DNA from: Cryomorphaceae bacterium
GTDB lineage: Bacteria; Bacteroidota; Bacteroidia; Flavobacteriales_D; Cryomorphaceae
Direction of reading: 5' to 3'
Length of the DNA stretch: 64,000 bases
Assembly: GCA_003565555.1 (NCBI GenBank)
Contig: PXBH01000126.1
Coordinates: forward strand, 17,115 to 81,114
The notes under the pieces: generated by a model
Seen by the model: only the letters and a program-made list of their open reading frames with translations
Told to the model about the DNA's origin: nothing
Database searches by the model: none
In this document: in pieces, positions 34,208 to 42,704 of the stretch
How the letters are laid out: every line of letters begins with the position of its first letter
How positions within the stretch are numbered: the stretch's first letter is position 1
Position numbers and translations under genes: made by a program

Positions 34208-34738
34208 ATGATCGCAGTTCTTATCTCCGCCGTTTTGGCCTTGGCACCGCTATCCGAAAGAAATCCCGACCCCATGAGCGTACACGATTACACCATTTCC
34301 TCCATCGACGGAGGCACCATAGACCTGAGTTCATTTAAAGGCAAAAAAATTCTCATCGTCAATACCGCGAGTAAGTGCGGCTACACCCGGCAATATGCGC
34401 AGCTGGAAGACCTATACAAAAAGGAAAAAGACCGGTTGGTCGTGGTGGGATTTCCCGCAAATAATTTCGGCGGTCAGGAGCCCGGCACGGACAGCGAAAT
34501 CGCAGAATTCTGCCAAAAGAACTACGGCGTGACCTTTCCCATGGCCGCCAAAGTGTCTGTGAAAGGAGGGGATCAGCACGCCCTTTTCGCCATGTTGACA
34601 TCTTCCGATAACCCAGACTTCAAGGGTGATATCAATTGGAATTTTGAGAAATTCCTCATCGATGAAGATGGGAAATTAATTCGACGCTTCCGCTCGGGTG
34701 CCGACCCGATGGGAGAGGATATCCTCGGTGCACTGTAG
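34208..34738 (+). CDS. glutathione peroxidase family thiol peroxidase
   Basis: A 176-residue thioredoxin-fold peroxidase with an N-terminal hydrophobic stretch (VLISAVLALAPL) that may be a signal peptide. The active-site loop is NTASKCGYTRQY (peroxidatic Cys near residue 57), followed by FPANNFGGQEPG (catalytic Gln) and INWNFEKFLID (catalytic Trp/Asn). It has Cys rather than selenocysteine. Such enzymes in bacteria usually use thioredoxin to reduce hydroperoxides. Followed by a 34-bp palindrome that may end the transcript. Confidence 0.9.
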   Translation: MIAVLISAVLALAPLSERNPDPMSVHDYTISSIDGGTIDLSSFKGKKILIVNTASKCGYTRQYAQLEDLYKKEKDRLVVVGFPANNFGGQEPGTDSEIAEFCQKNYGVTFPMAAKVSVKGGDQHALFAMLTSSDNPDFKGDINWNFEKFLIDEDGKLIRRFRSGADPMGEDILGAL

Positions 34739-34760
34739 TCTTGTTTCGTGTGTAAACCCT

Positions 34761-34794
34761 CAAACGGCCGATGTCATGTGACATCGGCCGTTTG
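34761..34794. terminator. 34-bp near-perfect palindrome after the peroxidase gene
   Basis: CAAACGGCCGATGTCA (34761-34776), TG, then TGACATCGGCCGTTTG (34779-34794): a 16-bp perfect stem. Followed by ATTTGT rather than a proper T-run. Probably the transcript end for the peroxidase gene; it could serve as a protein site instead. Confidence 0.6.
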
Positions 34795-34847
34795 ATTTGT
34801 AGCATACCGCTGCAGGTGGTACATTCGCCACGCCTAAACCACTGTCC

Positions 34848-36530
34848 ATGCAGCGCACGCTATCTTCTCCCAAGTTTTGGTACTTGCTTTTTGCGGTGCT
34901 TTTGCTGCCGGCCCTGCTCATCAATCTGGGAACGCACCATATATTCGTTCATACCGACGAGAGCCGCCGCGCGCTGGTGGCCCTTGAGATGATCCTCAAA
35001 AACGAGTACCTCGCGCCCACGCTGAACGGAGAATTTTACTACGAAAAACCGCCCCTCTTTAATTGGCTCATCGTGCTGTCGTTTAAAGCTTTCGGTGCCT
35101 ATTCGAATTTTGCCGTACGCTTTCCCGTTTTTCTTTTTGTGCTGACCTATGCCTTCCTGATTCACCGCCTCTTGCGCCCCGTTATCGGCAATGCAAAGGC
35201 CTGGCTCGTGCTCATGCTTACCGTCACATCGGGACGGATGCTTTTCTACGATTCCTTCCTGGGGCTTATGGATATCGGGCTCGGCCTCTTGGTCTTTACC
35301 AATTTTATGCTCTTTTACCGGCTCGGCAGGCAGCGGCGGTATTTTTTGCTCTTTGTCTCCACATACGCCTTGGTTGCCGTGGGCTATCTGATGAAGGGCT
35401 TGCCCTCCGTGGTATTTCAGTTTTTCACCATTTTGGCTTGGGCTGCTCATACCCGCGATTGGAAATTCATCTTCCACAAGTTCAACTTTCTCGGCACCCT
35501 TGTCTTCATTATTCCCGTGGGGCTCTACTATTATTTTTACGAGAAGGTCAATCCCGATTCCCTCCTCACCGTGTTCGAATACACCTGGCATCAGAGCAGT
35601 CAGCGCACCGTTACTGAGTACGGGATTTGGGATACCGTCTTGAATATTTTCATCTTTCCTTTTGAAAACCTGTACCACTTCGCCCCGTGGACTTTGCTCA
35701 CTGCTTGCCTTTTCGGTAAAGGGGTTGTGCGCAAGATTTGGGCGAGCGATTTTCATCGGTATGCCATCATCGCCTTTGCCCTGAACATCTGGGTGTACTG
35801 GACGGCGCCGGGTGTTCACCCGCGGTACCTTTTCATGTTTTTGCCCCTGTTTTTCGCCGTGCTCTCGGAGGCTTACTTTTTGCAAGCCGACCGACTGCGC
35901 AGGGCTACAGACTACATCCTCGGCGGGGTCATGGCGGCCGTTTGTCTTGCTCCCGTTGCAGTGGTATTCCTCCCGGAAAAATTCGCATCAGTGCCGAATT
36001 CCGCTTTGATCGCGGGGGGAGTTGCCGCCGCGGGCGTCCTGCTGACCCTTGCCTATTTTAAATTGCAGCCCCTGCGCCTCGTCATTCTCGCTGTATTTCT
36101 TTTGGTGCTGCGCATCGGGTTTAATTTTTTCATCCTTCCGGAAAAGAGTTCCCGCGGCAAGGCCAATGCGGCATCCGCAGAAGCTGTGATCGAGATCACA
36201 GCGGGCAGCCCCTTATACGTGCTCAGCCCTTCCTATTGCCATGATGCCACGACATTTACCGTGAGTAAGGCGAGGGGAGAGGTACTCCGCATCCGCGACC
36301 GTGCAGAACCGGATGTTTTTTACATCATTCATGACGGGGCCTATGATCCTGAGGTGTTTCACTCTTATCTCGAGTTTGGCACTTCCGGTACCGACCGCAG
36401 GCTCCACCTTGTACAATTGCTTGATGGCGCCGAAGCACTCACCCCCGTTCGGAAGGTCGAAGTAAACGATTACCTGACTCAGCTGTTACCATTGAACCAA
36501 AACAAGCCCCATGAGCGAAGAGAAAAATAA
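34848..36530 (+). CDS. GT39/ArnT-like membrane glycosyltransferase
   Basis: A 560-residue GT-C type transferase with about 11-12 hydrophobic segments. The first periplasmic loop carries the acidic catalytic motif T-D-E-S-R-R-A-L-V, followed by NGEFYYEKPPLFNWLI, characteristic of the PMT/ArnT superfamily (GT39/GT83). These enzymes move a sugar from a polyprenyl-phosphate carrier to lipid A, protein or another acceptor on the outer face of the inner membrane. A soluble C-terminal part of about 110 residues follows the last helix. The end overlaps the small gene at 36511 by 20 bp. Confidence 0.88.
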   Translation: MQRTLSSPKFWYLLFAVLLLPALLINLGTHHIFVHTDESRRALVALEMILKNEYLAPTLNGEFYYEKPPLFNWLIVLSFKAFGAYSNFAVRFPVFLFVLTYAFLIHRLLRPVIGNAKAWLVLMLTVTSGRMLFYDSFLGLMDIGLGLLVFTNFMLFYRLGRQRRYFLLFVSTYALVAVGYLMKGLPSVVFQFFTILAWAAHTRDWKFIFHKFNFLGTLVFIIPVGLYYYFYEKVNPDSLLTVFEYTWHQSSQRTVTEYGIWDTVLNIFIFPFENLYHFAPWTLLTACLFGKGVVRKIWASDFHRYAIIAFALNIWVYWTAPGVHPRYLFMFLPLFFAVLSEAYFLQADRLRRATDYILGGVMAAVCLAPVAVVFLPEKFASVPNSALIAGGVAAAGVLLTLAYFKLQPLRLVILAVFLLVLRIGFNFFILPEKSSRGKANAASAEAVIEITAGSPLYVLSPSYCHDATTFTVSKARGEVLRIRDRAEPDVFYIIHDGAYDPEVFHSYLEFGTSGTDRRLHLVQLLDGAEALTPVRKVEVNDYLTQLLPLNQNKPHERREK

Positions 36531-36774
36531 AAAGGAAAAGAACGAAAATCCCAATTTAGACCGCACCGAGCAACGGCTTGAAGCGAAAAAGGTCTATAAG
36601 GACAAAGAGAAATACAGCGACGGCTCACATGTCGAGAACCGCAACAGCTATAGCCCGGCCGACGTGGACAACCCCGATTCCGAAGTGCCTTTACTCGATC
36701 GACGAAAGAAGAAGGAGCAAAATCTCGATGTGAACGAAAACGAGGATCCTTCATTCGATAGGGGCGAAAAGTAA
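36511..36774 (+). CDS. small highly charged, probably disordered protein (paralogue A)
   Basis: An 87-residue protein rich in Lys, Glu, Asp and Asn with no hydrophobic core. The segment NPNLDRTEQRLEAKKVY, then YSDGSHVENRNSY, parallels NPNIDREEQRRKAEAEAE, then FKEGSHTESANKAY, in the gene at 37463; the two are paralogues separated by the tandem repeat array. An internal echo is seen too (NLDRTEQ, LLDRRKK, SFDRGEK). It overlaps the GT39 gene end by 20 bp, suggesting co-expression. No known domain; function unknown. Confidence 0.75.
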   Translation: MSEEKNKKEKNENPNLDRTEQRLEAKKVYKDKEKYSDGSHVENRNSYSPADVDNPDSEVPLLDRRKKKEQNLDVNENEDPSFDRGEK

Positions 36775-36821
36775 GCGATGCGCTCAGAGCGCATTGTGTT
36801 GTTTTTTCGCCATTCGGTTGA

Positions 36822-37309
36822 GGTGCCTTCGGCGCCTTTATCACTAACATTGAGGCATTAAGGGAATGATGAGAAGGGCGTGGCAGGGCCTCGGGTGAGT
36901 CACAGGCCTAATGTTCCTGAATGTTTCTTTTTCATCCCTGCACGTAAGGCGCCTGCGGCGCCTTTTTTTCTAATATTAAGGCATTAAGAGGATGAAGAGA
37001 AGGGCGTGACAGGGCGTATTGGGTGAGTCACAGGCTTAATGTTCCTTAATGCCTTAATGTTTCTTTTTTACGCCCTGCACGTAAAGCGCCTTCGGCGCCT
37101 TTTTGTCTAACATTAAGGCATTAAGAGGATGAAGAGAAGGGCGTGGCAGGGCGTATTGGGTGAGTCACAGGCTTAATGTTCCTTAATGCCTTAATGTTTC
37201 TTTTTTACGCCCTGCACGTAGGGCGCCTGTGGCGCCTCTTTTTCTAACATTAAGGCATTAAGGGAATGATGAGAAGGGCGTGGCAGGGCGAGGTGGGTGA
37301 GTCACACTC
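36822..37309 (+). repeat. tandem array of four palindromic repeat units
   Basis: Units start with hairpins at 36822 (GGTGCCTTCGGCGCC), 36948 (GGCGCCTGCGGCGCC), 37085 (AGCGCCTTCGGCGCC) and 37222 (GGCGCCTGTGGCGCC), spaced 126, 137 and 137 bp. Each hairpin is followed by a T-run (interrupted in units 1 and 4), then AACATTAAGGCATTAAG, a segment with GAGAAGGGCGTG, and, in the complete units, the inverted arm CTTAATGCCTTAATGTT, a T-run and ACGCCCTGCACG. In unit 3 the 17-base arms (37109-37125, 37182-37198) match perfectly. Unit 1 has a shortened right arm, unit 4 lacks it. The array lies between two paralogous small genes. Confidence 0.9.
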
Positions 37310-37462
37310 AGCATGCTGCACCCGGGCGAAACATGAAATGAGGTAAATCCTTGCCCCCTTGTGGTGATGATGCCACAGGTGAAATTTCGCTAAGGGCTGA
37401 GCGCTTGCGGCCTGAGACGGGGAACGGTCTTTGTGCTTTTTTCGGAAACAAATTTGAAACTT

Positions 37463-37690
37463 ATGTCAACCGAAAATCCGAACATCGACAGAGAAGAACA
37501 AAGGCGCAAGGCGGAGGCCGAAGCCGAGAAGAGAAAATTCAAAGAAGGTTCCCATACGGAGAGCGCCAATAAAGCCTACAAAGACGAGGAAGCCCGTCTG
37601 CGAAAAATTCGGGACGAACAAACGCCCAATCTTCCCAAGGACAAAAAGAATGCCCAAGACGTGGACGAGCAAAAGCCCCGGAAGGGCTGA
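37463..37690 (+). CDS. small highly charged, probably disordered protein (paralogue B)
   Basis: A 75-residue protein, nearly half Lys, Arg, Glu and Asp, predicted helical or disordered. Start at the ATG at 37463, because MSTENPNIDREEQ then aligns with the start of paralogue A (36511-36774); a longer frame to 37433 is not supported by that alignment. Shared blocks with A: NPN-(I/L)-DR-x-EQR, (F/Y)-x-x-GSH-(T/V)-E. The protein ends KPRKG. Function unknown; such small charged proteins are often nucleic-acid- or stress-associated, but nothing here proves it. Confidence 0.72.
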   Translation: MSTENPNIDREEQRRKAEAEAEKRKFKEGSHTESANKAYKDEEARLRKIRDEQTPNLPKDKKNAQDVDEQKPRKG

Positions 37691-37851
37691 GCCGGCGCGG
37701 TGGTGCACCCGCGCGGACCGCTCCCGCAATGAGGCGAAGCCCGGATATGCGGATCAGCGCGGCAAACTCCCGTATGTTCTTGCACAGGAGACCTGCGACA
37801 GCTTAATGCAGTCAATGCGTACATTTACCCCCGAATAAACGGTGCGCAGCT

Positions 37852-38763
37852 TTGGATTCCTCTCCTGAAAAGAAAAAAAGGAAAATCAACCCCTACCTCA
37901 AATTGGCCGTCAAGCTCGGACTCTCGGGTCTGGCTATGTGGATTGTTTTCCGGAAGGTAGAGCTCGCGGAGGTTTGGGCCCTGTTTAAGCGTTCGAACCT
38001 GATTTATCTGCTCGCGGCCCTTCTGCTCTTCAACGTGTCCAAGTGGCTCAGCGCATACCGCTTGCGCGCCATTTTGCGGGCCTTGGGCATCGACCTCAAC
38101 ATGGGCTTTCACTTGAAGCTCTGCTATGTGGGCATGTTTTACAACCTCTTTCTACCCGGCAGTGTAGGCGGCGACGGGTACAAAGTGGTGTACCTCAACA
38201 AGCGCTTTTCCGGCAAACTGAAACTCCTCGTGGCCTCCATGCTCTACGACCGTGCCGCCGGAGGCGCGGTGCTCCTCGCCATGGCTTTTGCTTTCAGCGT
38301 GTACGCCTTGCCTCATATTGACTTTTTGCCGGAATACGGAAATTTCCTTGTGCTCGGAGCTGCAGTGTTCTGCATACCCGCACTTTTTCTCGGCACCAAG
38401 TTGGTCTTCCCCTCATTTTGGTCGGCCCGGTATCCCGTACTGGGGTGGAGTATCGGTGTGCAGTGTGTGCAAGTGGTGTGTGCGTTTTTCATTCTGCGCG
38501 CATTCGGGGTTACGGGGAATTATATGCTCTATTTCGTCCTGTTTCTCGCTTCCTCATTGGCCTCCATGCTGCCGCTGAGTTTCGGCGGGGTAGGGCTGCG
38601 GGAATTGGTTTTCGTCTACGCCGCACAGTTTTTGCCCATCGAGCAGACACCGGCCGTTTCGCTGGGCATCATGTACTTCGTGGTGATCGCGCTTTCCTCC
38701 TTCGCCGGTGTCTTTGTCAAGCTTCCCGAGGGCACCCCCGAAATGCAAACGGTGAAAGCCTGA
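37852..38763 (+). CDS. UPF0104/lysylphosphatidylglycerol synthase-like membrane (flippase-fold) protein
   Basis: A 303-residue protein with about eight hydrophobic helices after a Lys-rich cytoplasmic start. Landmarks of the YbhN/AglD (UPF0104) family: KWLSAYRLRAILRALG, NLFLPGSVGGDGYKVVYL, LLVASMLYDRAAGG and the late LPLSFGGVGLRELVFV. The same fold forms the membrane half of MprF, where it moves aminoacyl lipids; here the synthase domain is absent, so a lipid or polyprenyl-linked translocation role is an inference. TTG start at 37852. Confidence 0.85.
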   Translation: MDSSPEKKKRKINPYLKLAVKLGLSGLAMWIVFRKVELAEVWALFKRSNLIYLLAALLLFNVSKWLSAYRLRAILRALGIDLNMGFHLKLCYVGMFYNLFLPGSVGGDGYKVVYLNKRFSGKLKLLVASMLYDRAAGGAVLLAMAFAFSVYALPHIDFLPEYGNFLVLGAAVFCIPALFLGTKLVFPSFWSARYPVLGWSIGVQCVQVVCAFFILRAFGVTGNYMLYFVLFLASSLASMLPLSFGGVGLRELVFVYAAQFLPIEQTPAVSLGIMYFVVIALSSFAGVFVKLPEGTPEMQTVKA

Positions 38764-38838
38764 CCGCCCCGCTGAGGTCGGCTGAGAAACTTCGCACCGA
38801 TTGATGTGTTATCCTCCCGCAAGCCCTAATTTTGCCCT

Positions 38839-40953
38839 GTGAAACTCTACCCGAAAGACACTCCCGAGCGTTTTGAATTTCAGAAAGTCCGCGACAAAAT
38901 CGCGGGGAGCTGTCAAACCGACCGCGCCCGTGATTTTGCCGCAGCGCTCGCGCCCGTCAGCGAGATCGATACCATAGACCGATTGCTCGGGCAGACCGAT
39001 GAGGCGCTCAATGTACTCGACACGGGGGTATACTTTCCGGATTACGCTTTTCCCGCAGTGGGGCACGAGCTGGGAATGCTTCGCGTGAGCAATGCCGTGC
39101 TCGAAGGTGCGCAGGTGATCAAGCTCCGCAGGGTGGCGGAGGTCGCTACGTCGGTGATTCGGTTTCTCGGTGAAAAGCGGGAGGTTTTTCCCCGCCTTCG
39201 CGAGATTACCGACGGCCTGCACGCGTCGAAGGACCTGCTCGCCCTGATCGACGGGTTGATCGAGCCCAACGGTTTTGTGAAATCCTCCGCGTCGAAAGAG
39301 CTCTCCGCGGCGCGAAAACAACTCGGCGAGGCCAGGCAGAAGGCCAACAAGGCCTTCGAAGCAGCCGTCCGAAAATTCAAGCGGCTCGGCTGGCTGCGGG
39401 ATTACGACGAGACTTTCTACAACGATCGGAGAGTGCTTGCCGTTACGGCGGAACACAAACGCAAAATTGACGGTACCCTGCACGGCAGCTCGGAGACGGG
39501 GGCCACGGCTTACATCGAGCCTTCCAATCTTGTGGCGCTCAACAATGATGTGGCCGAAGCTCTCCAAAGGGAAAGCCGCGAGGAATACCGTATTTTGCGG
39601 AAGCTCACCGAAGACTTGCGCAGCTACCTGCCCATTCTCGAATCATACGAAAAGGCCCTCGGCTTTATTGATTTCACTTTTGCCAAAGCGCGCTATGCCC
39701 GGCAAATCAACGCGAAGAAACCGGGCATCAGCACGGACAGAACCGTCGTGCTCATCGATGCCTTCCACCCGGTGCTTTTGCTGCAAAACGCCGCCGAAGG
39801 GAAGGAGACCGTACCGCTCACCCTTGAACTCGACGCCGAGAAGCGGATTCTCGTCATCAGCGGGCCGAATGCGGGCGGAAAGTCGGTTTCCCTGAAAACC
39901 TTCGGGCTCCTGCAGATCATGTTTCAAAGCGGATTGCCGATTCCCGCCGCCGACCACAGCCGCATGGCCGTGTTCAGGCAGCTCTTTGTGGACATCGGCG
40001 ATGATCAGTCCATTGCCTACGAGCTGAGCACCTACAGCTCACGGCTGGTGAAAATGAAGCACTTTCTGCTGCAGGCCAACAAACAGACCCTGTTTTTCAT
40101 CGACGAGTTCGGAACCGGTTCCGACCCCGAATTGGGCGGGGCCATTGCCGAGGCCATTCTCGAGGAGCTCGCCGCCACGCGGGCTCAGGGGGTGATTACC
40201 ACCCACTACGGCAATATCAAAATCATGGCGGAGGAGTCGCCCGTGATGCAGAACGGGTGCATGCTCTTCGACGAGGAAACCCTCCTGCCCAAATATAAGC
40301 TCCACACCGGGCACGCCGGCAGCTCGTACACCTTTGAGGTGGCGCAAAAGATCGGATTGCACAGATCGGTGATCGAAGCGGCCAAATCGAAGCTCGATAA
40401 GCGGAAAGTGCATTTGGATAAATTGCTGAACACCTTGCAGGCCAAAAAGAACCAATTGAACAGGGAGACGAGCACCCTTCAGCGGGAAAAGTCCAATATC
40501 CGCAAGGAAATCGAGGTGTACAAACGCGAATCGGAGGCATTTAAGCAGAAGCAGGAAGACCTGAATTTTCAGGACAACAAGCGTCTGATCGAAAAAGGCA
40601 AAAAGTACGAAAGCCTGCTGGACACCTGGCAAGACAAGAAGCAGCGGAAAGAGCTGATCCGAAAGATGACCCTTGCCGCGGAAAAAGAAGCCGCGCGAAA
40701 ACGCGACAAAGATGCGGCCGCAAAACTGAAGGAAAAGCAAGAACGGATCAGGAAGCAAAAAGAAAACGCCCGCCGGAACAAGTCAAAAAAGAAAACTGCG
40801 GCCCTCAAGCCTTTCAAATCGGGGGATCGGGTAAAAATGCGGAGTTCCCGTCAGATCGGCGAGGTAGAAGAGGTGCAAAAAGACAAAGCCACCGTGGTAT
40901 TCGGAATGATGCGCACCATCGTATCTACGGATAAGTTGGAGCATGTGGGGTGA
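38839..40953 (+). CDS. mutS2: MutS2-type ATPase without the C-terminal Smr domain
   Basis: A 704-residue protein of the MutS superfamily, lacking the mismatch-recognition domain. Core and clamp in the N-terminal half (SETGATAYIEPSNLVALNND), then the ATPase: Walker A GPNAGGKS at residues 342-349, SYELSTYSSRL-like AYELSTYSSRLVKMK, Walker B FFIDEFGTGSDP, and the H-loop region VITTHYGNIK. A long Lys/Glu/Gln coiled coil (about 500-650) and a small KOW-like end (FKSGDRVKMRSSRQIGEV) follow. Typical MutS2 proteins have about 780 residues and end in an Smr nuclease domain, absent here. MutS2 is linked to recombination control and ribosome rescue. GTG start. Confidence 0.9.
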   Translation: MKLYPKDTPERFEFQKVRDKIAGSCQTDRARDFAAALAPVSEIDTIDRLLGQTDEALNVLDTGVYFPDYAFPAVGHELGMLRVSNAVLEGAQVIKLRRVAEVATSVIRFLGEKREVFPRLREITDGLHASKDLLALIDGLIEPNGFVKSSASKELSAARKQLGEARQKANKAFEAAVRKFKRLGWLRDYDETFYNDRRVLAVTAEHKRKIDGTLHGSSETGATAYIEPSNLVALNNDVAEALQRESREEYRILRKLTEDLRSYLPILESYEKALGFIDFTFAKARYARQINAKKPGISTDRTVVLIDAFHPVLLLQNAAEGKETVPLTLELDAEKRILVISGPNAGGKSVSLKTFGLLQIMFQSGLPIPAADHSRMAVFRQLFVDIGDDQSIAYELSTYSSRLVKMKHFLLQANKQTLFFIDEFGTGSDPELGGAIAEAILEELAATRAQGVITTHYGNIKIMAEESPVMQNGCMLFDEETLLPKYKLHTGHAGSSYTFEVAQKIGLHRSVIEAAKSKLDKRKVHLDKLLNTLQAKKNQLNRETSTLQREKSNIRKEIEVYKRESEAFKQKQEDLNFQDNKRLIEKGKKYESLLDTWQDKKQRKELIRKMTLAAEKEAARKRDKDAAAKLKEKQERIRKQKENARRNKSKKKTAALKPFKSGDRVKMRSSRQIGEVEEVQKDKATVVFGMMRTIVSTDKLEHVG

Positions 40954-41201
40954 ATCCCTCAGAAGCTTTTATAAAGTGATCCGTGTTAAGCAGGCAGGAG
41001 CTTCGTTTATGTTCGGGTAGCTTCATGATATCGTGCAGGCGTTGAAGCATTCTTTTGTCTTTACGGTTTACGGCAAATTCGATTTCGGTGAATTCACTAA
41101 ATTTGAAGAAAAGGAGCGCCATGAATTTTGGCGCAGGCCTCAGAAGAATATTTAAAAAGCTGCATGATGTGCTATCTATGCATGAAATAAGAATTTGAAA
41201 A

Positions 41202-41438
41202 ATGGAATACATATTCGATCGCATAACGGTAGATGACGAACTGTGCAATGGGCAACCAACGATTAGGGGGATGAGAATCACGGCCACCACCATTCTCGAA
41301 TTCTTGTTTAACGGCAGCACTGAGGAAGAGATACTGGCACAATATCCCGATCTGGAGCGGGATGACCTGCAGGCTTGCAAGCAGTTTGCCCTGGCCCTGA
41401 TGAGCAAGAATTTCCGCATTCGCGGTTCAGCAGCTTGA
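41202..41438 (+). CDS. DUF433-family antitoxin
   Basis: A 78-residue protein with the DUF433 pattern: FDRITVDDELCNGQPTIRG, MRITATTILEFL, STEEEILAQYPDLERDDLQA. In this family a small winged-helix antitoxin is paired with a DUF5615 PIN-like protein, which here starts 5 nt after the stop. It presumably binds its partner and represses the operon. Intact. Confidence 0.85.
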   Translation: MEYIFDRITVDDELCNGQPTIRGMRITATTILEFLFNGSTEEEILAQYPDLERDDLQACKQFALALMSKNFRIRGSAA

Positions 41439-41443
41439 AAGTA

Positions 41444-41785
41444 ATGGCGAAGTATTTGATCGATGTCAATTTGCCCCGTCGTTTCGGCCTTTGGAATAAA
41501 GAAGAATACTTGCACCAAACGGACATTGACGCCAGAATGAAAGATAGACATATTTGGGAATATGCTGAAAATAACAATTTGACAATCATCACAAAAGATA
41601 GTGATTTTGGGCATAGAATCATGTTTTCAGAGCCCCCTCCGCGGGTGATACATATTAAGTTTGGAAATATGGGAATGGCGCAATTTTATGACAAAATACA
41701 TGAGGCTTGGGACGAAGTTTTGGCCATGAGCGATGAATACAAATTGGTGAATGTATACCGTGATCGCATTGAGGGATTGAAGTAA
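41444..41785 (+). CDS. DUF5615 PIN-like toxin candidate
   Basis: A 113-residue PIN-like protein. The first acidic site is YLIDVNLP, the second region IITKDSDFGHRI; both motifs of DUF5615 (also called Mut7-C-like PIN) are present. The partner of the DUF433 gene just upstream; such pairs are grouped with type II toxin-antitoxin systems and the toxin is thought to cut RNA. Start at the ATG at 41444; a longer frame to 41375 lies inside the antitoxin gene. Confidence 0.85.
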   Translation: MAKYLIDVNLPRRFGLWNKEEYLHQTDIDARMKDRHIWEYAENNNLTIITKDSDFGHRIMFSEPPPRVIHIKFGNMGMAQFYDKIHEAWDEVLAMSDEYKLVNVYRDRIEGLK

Positions 41786-41846
41786 ACGTATTCTGATTTG
41801 GCTGTGATTGCCGATAAGAATCCCTTTTCTGACACCGCAACCCACT

Positions 41847-42402
41847 ATGAAATATTTTAAACACCACAGCTGCCGTGACAAAACCCGCGACGACCTCCCC
41901 GCCGGCTACCCCCTCGATGCTTCAGTGGAGTTCAACGAGCAAACCGCCTGCCTCATCACTGAGAACCGGTTAAAGATAGGCCCGGCCAAGCTCCCGGAAA
42001 TAAAAAAAAGGCGTCCGTGTGCAAGATTCGGTCAGCTATTTCTACACCGAAGATGCCCCCGGCATTACCTATGACAATTTCGGTGTCATGGTCAGCGAAA
42101 TCCTCTTGAGCATCGCCGCAGCCGGAGCAGGTACCCTGCCTCTCACGGAGGCCCGATTGATGCAAGTTGCCAACGGCAATACGAGTGCAGGAGGGGACAT
42201 CTTTAATTTCTTGGCAACCGAGATGGATACGACCACCTTAGACCGACCTCAAGGCTATTTGGTGTATTTGGCTTATAACAACCAACTCAACCTCGTCCCG
42301 TCAAACTCCGGGGCCTTGCAGGTAGAAAACCCCACGACCGGCAGGGAGTCCCATACGTGCACGGCCGCCCGGAAGGAGCAGTTCCTGATAGAGGTCCCGT
42401 GA
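41847..42402 (+). pseudogene. fragment of an RHS/YD-repeat-type protein with a frameshift
   Basis: Residues after the shift (SYFYTEDAPGITYDNFG, then EILLSIAAAGAG, GGDIFNFLATEMD, RPQGYLVYLAYNNQ) resemble the region just before the RHS core of Bacteroidota wall-associated proteins. The first part (MKYFKHHSCRDKTRDD... ENRLKIGPAKLPE) is in another frame, and the switch falls at an A8 run at 42002-42009. The N-terminal repeats, RHS core and toxin tip are absent. Probably a remnant left by rearrangement. The family assignment rests on memory of similar sequences, so it is tentative. Confidence 0.5.
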
Positions 42403-42488
42403 TTCTATAAGCGCGCGGTTCATTATTTCTCTTTCACTTCAGGTTGATTTTGACCGTAATGCTTAAATTTGACTTAAACTGAATCAAA

Positions 42489-42704
42489 ATGATCGTCTTA
42501 AAGCTGAAGGGGAAAGTGCCTGAGTCGCGCCTTAAATCGGTCATGGATTTTTTGAAGTCTCTCAAAATAGAAGTTGAAGTGACTGATTCAAGTGCTGAAG
42601 CACCTAAAGAGCCTGCTGAAGGGCTTACCCTGCATACCGGACTTTGGAGAGACCGGGATATTGATGCCGCTGATTTGCGAAGAAGTGCATGGAAGTCCAC
42701 ATGA
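42489..42704 (+). CDS. antitoxin-like small protein paired with the broken PIN toxin
   Basis: A 71-residue protein: an N-terminal strand-helix (MIVLKLKGKVPESRLKSVMDFL) that could be the DNA-binding part, an acidic linker, and a C-terminal tail GLWRDRDIDAADLRRSAW of the kind that wraps a VapC toxin. Its TGA overlaps the toxin ATG (ATGA), the usual coupling of such modules. The gene is intact while the toxin is not. Confidence 0.72.
   Translation: MIVLKLKGKVPESRLKSVMDFLKSLKIEVEVTDSSAEAPKEPAEGLTLHTGLWRDRDIDAADLRRSAWKST

Noticed and set aside
34860..35885. 341-codon open frame on the minus strand
   Set aside because: Antisense to the GT39 gene; its Gly/Lys/Glu/His-rich composition is what reverse-read membrane codons give.
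36869..37290. Short open frames starting MMRRAWQ inside the repeat units
   Set aside because: The frame breaks at different places in different copies (stop after WQGLG in one, after KRRA in another), so it is not under coding selection.
36822..37309. CRISPR array
   Set aside because: Units are about 137 bp, contain inverted arms and have no unique spacers of regular size; no cas genes nearby.
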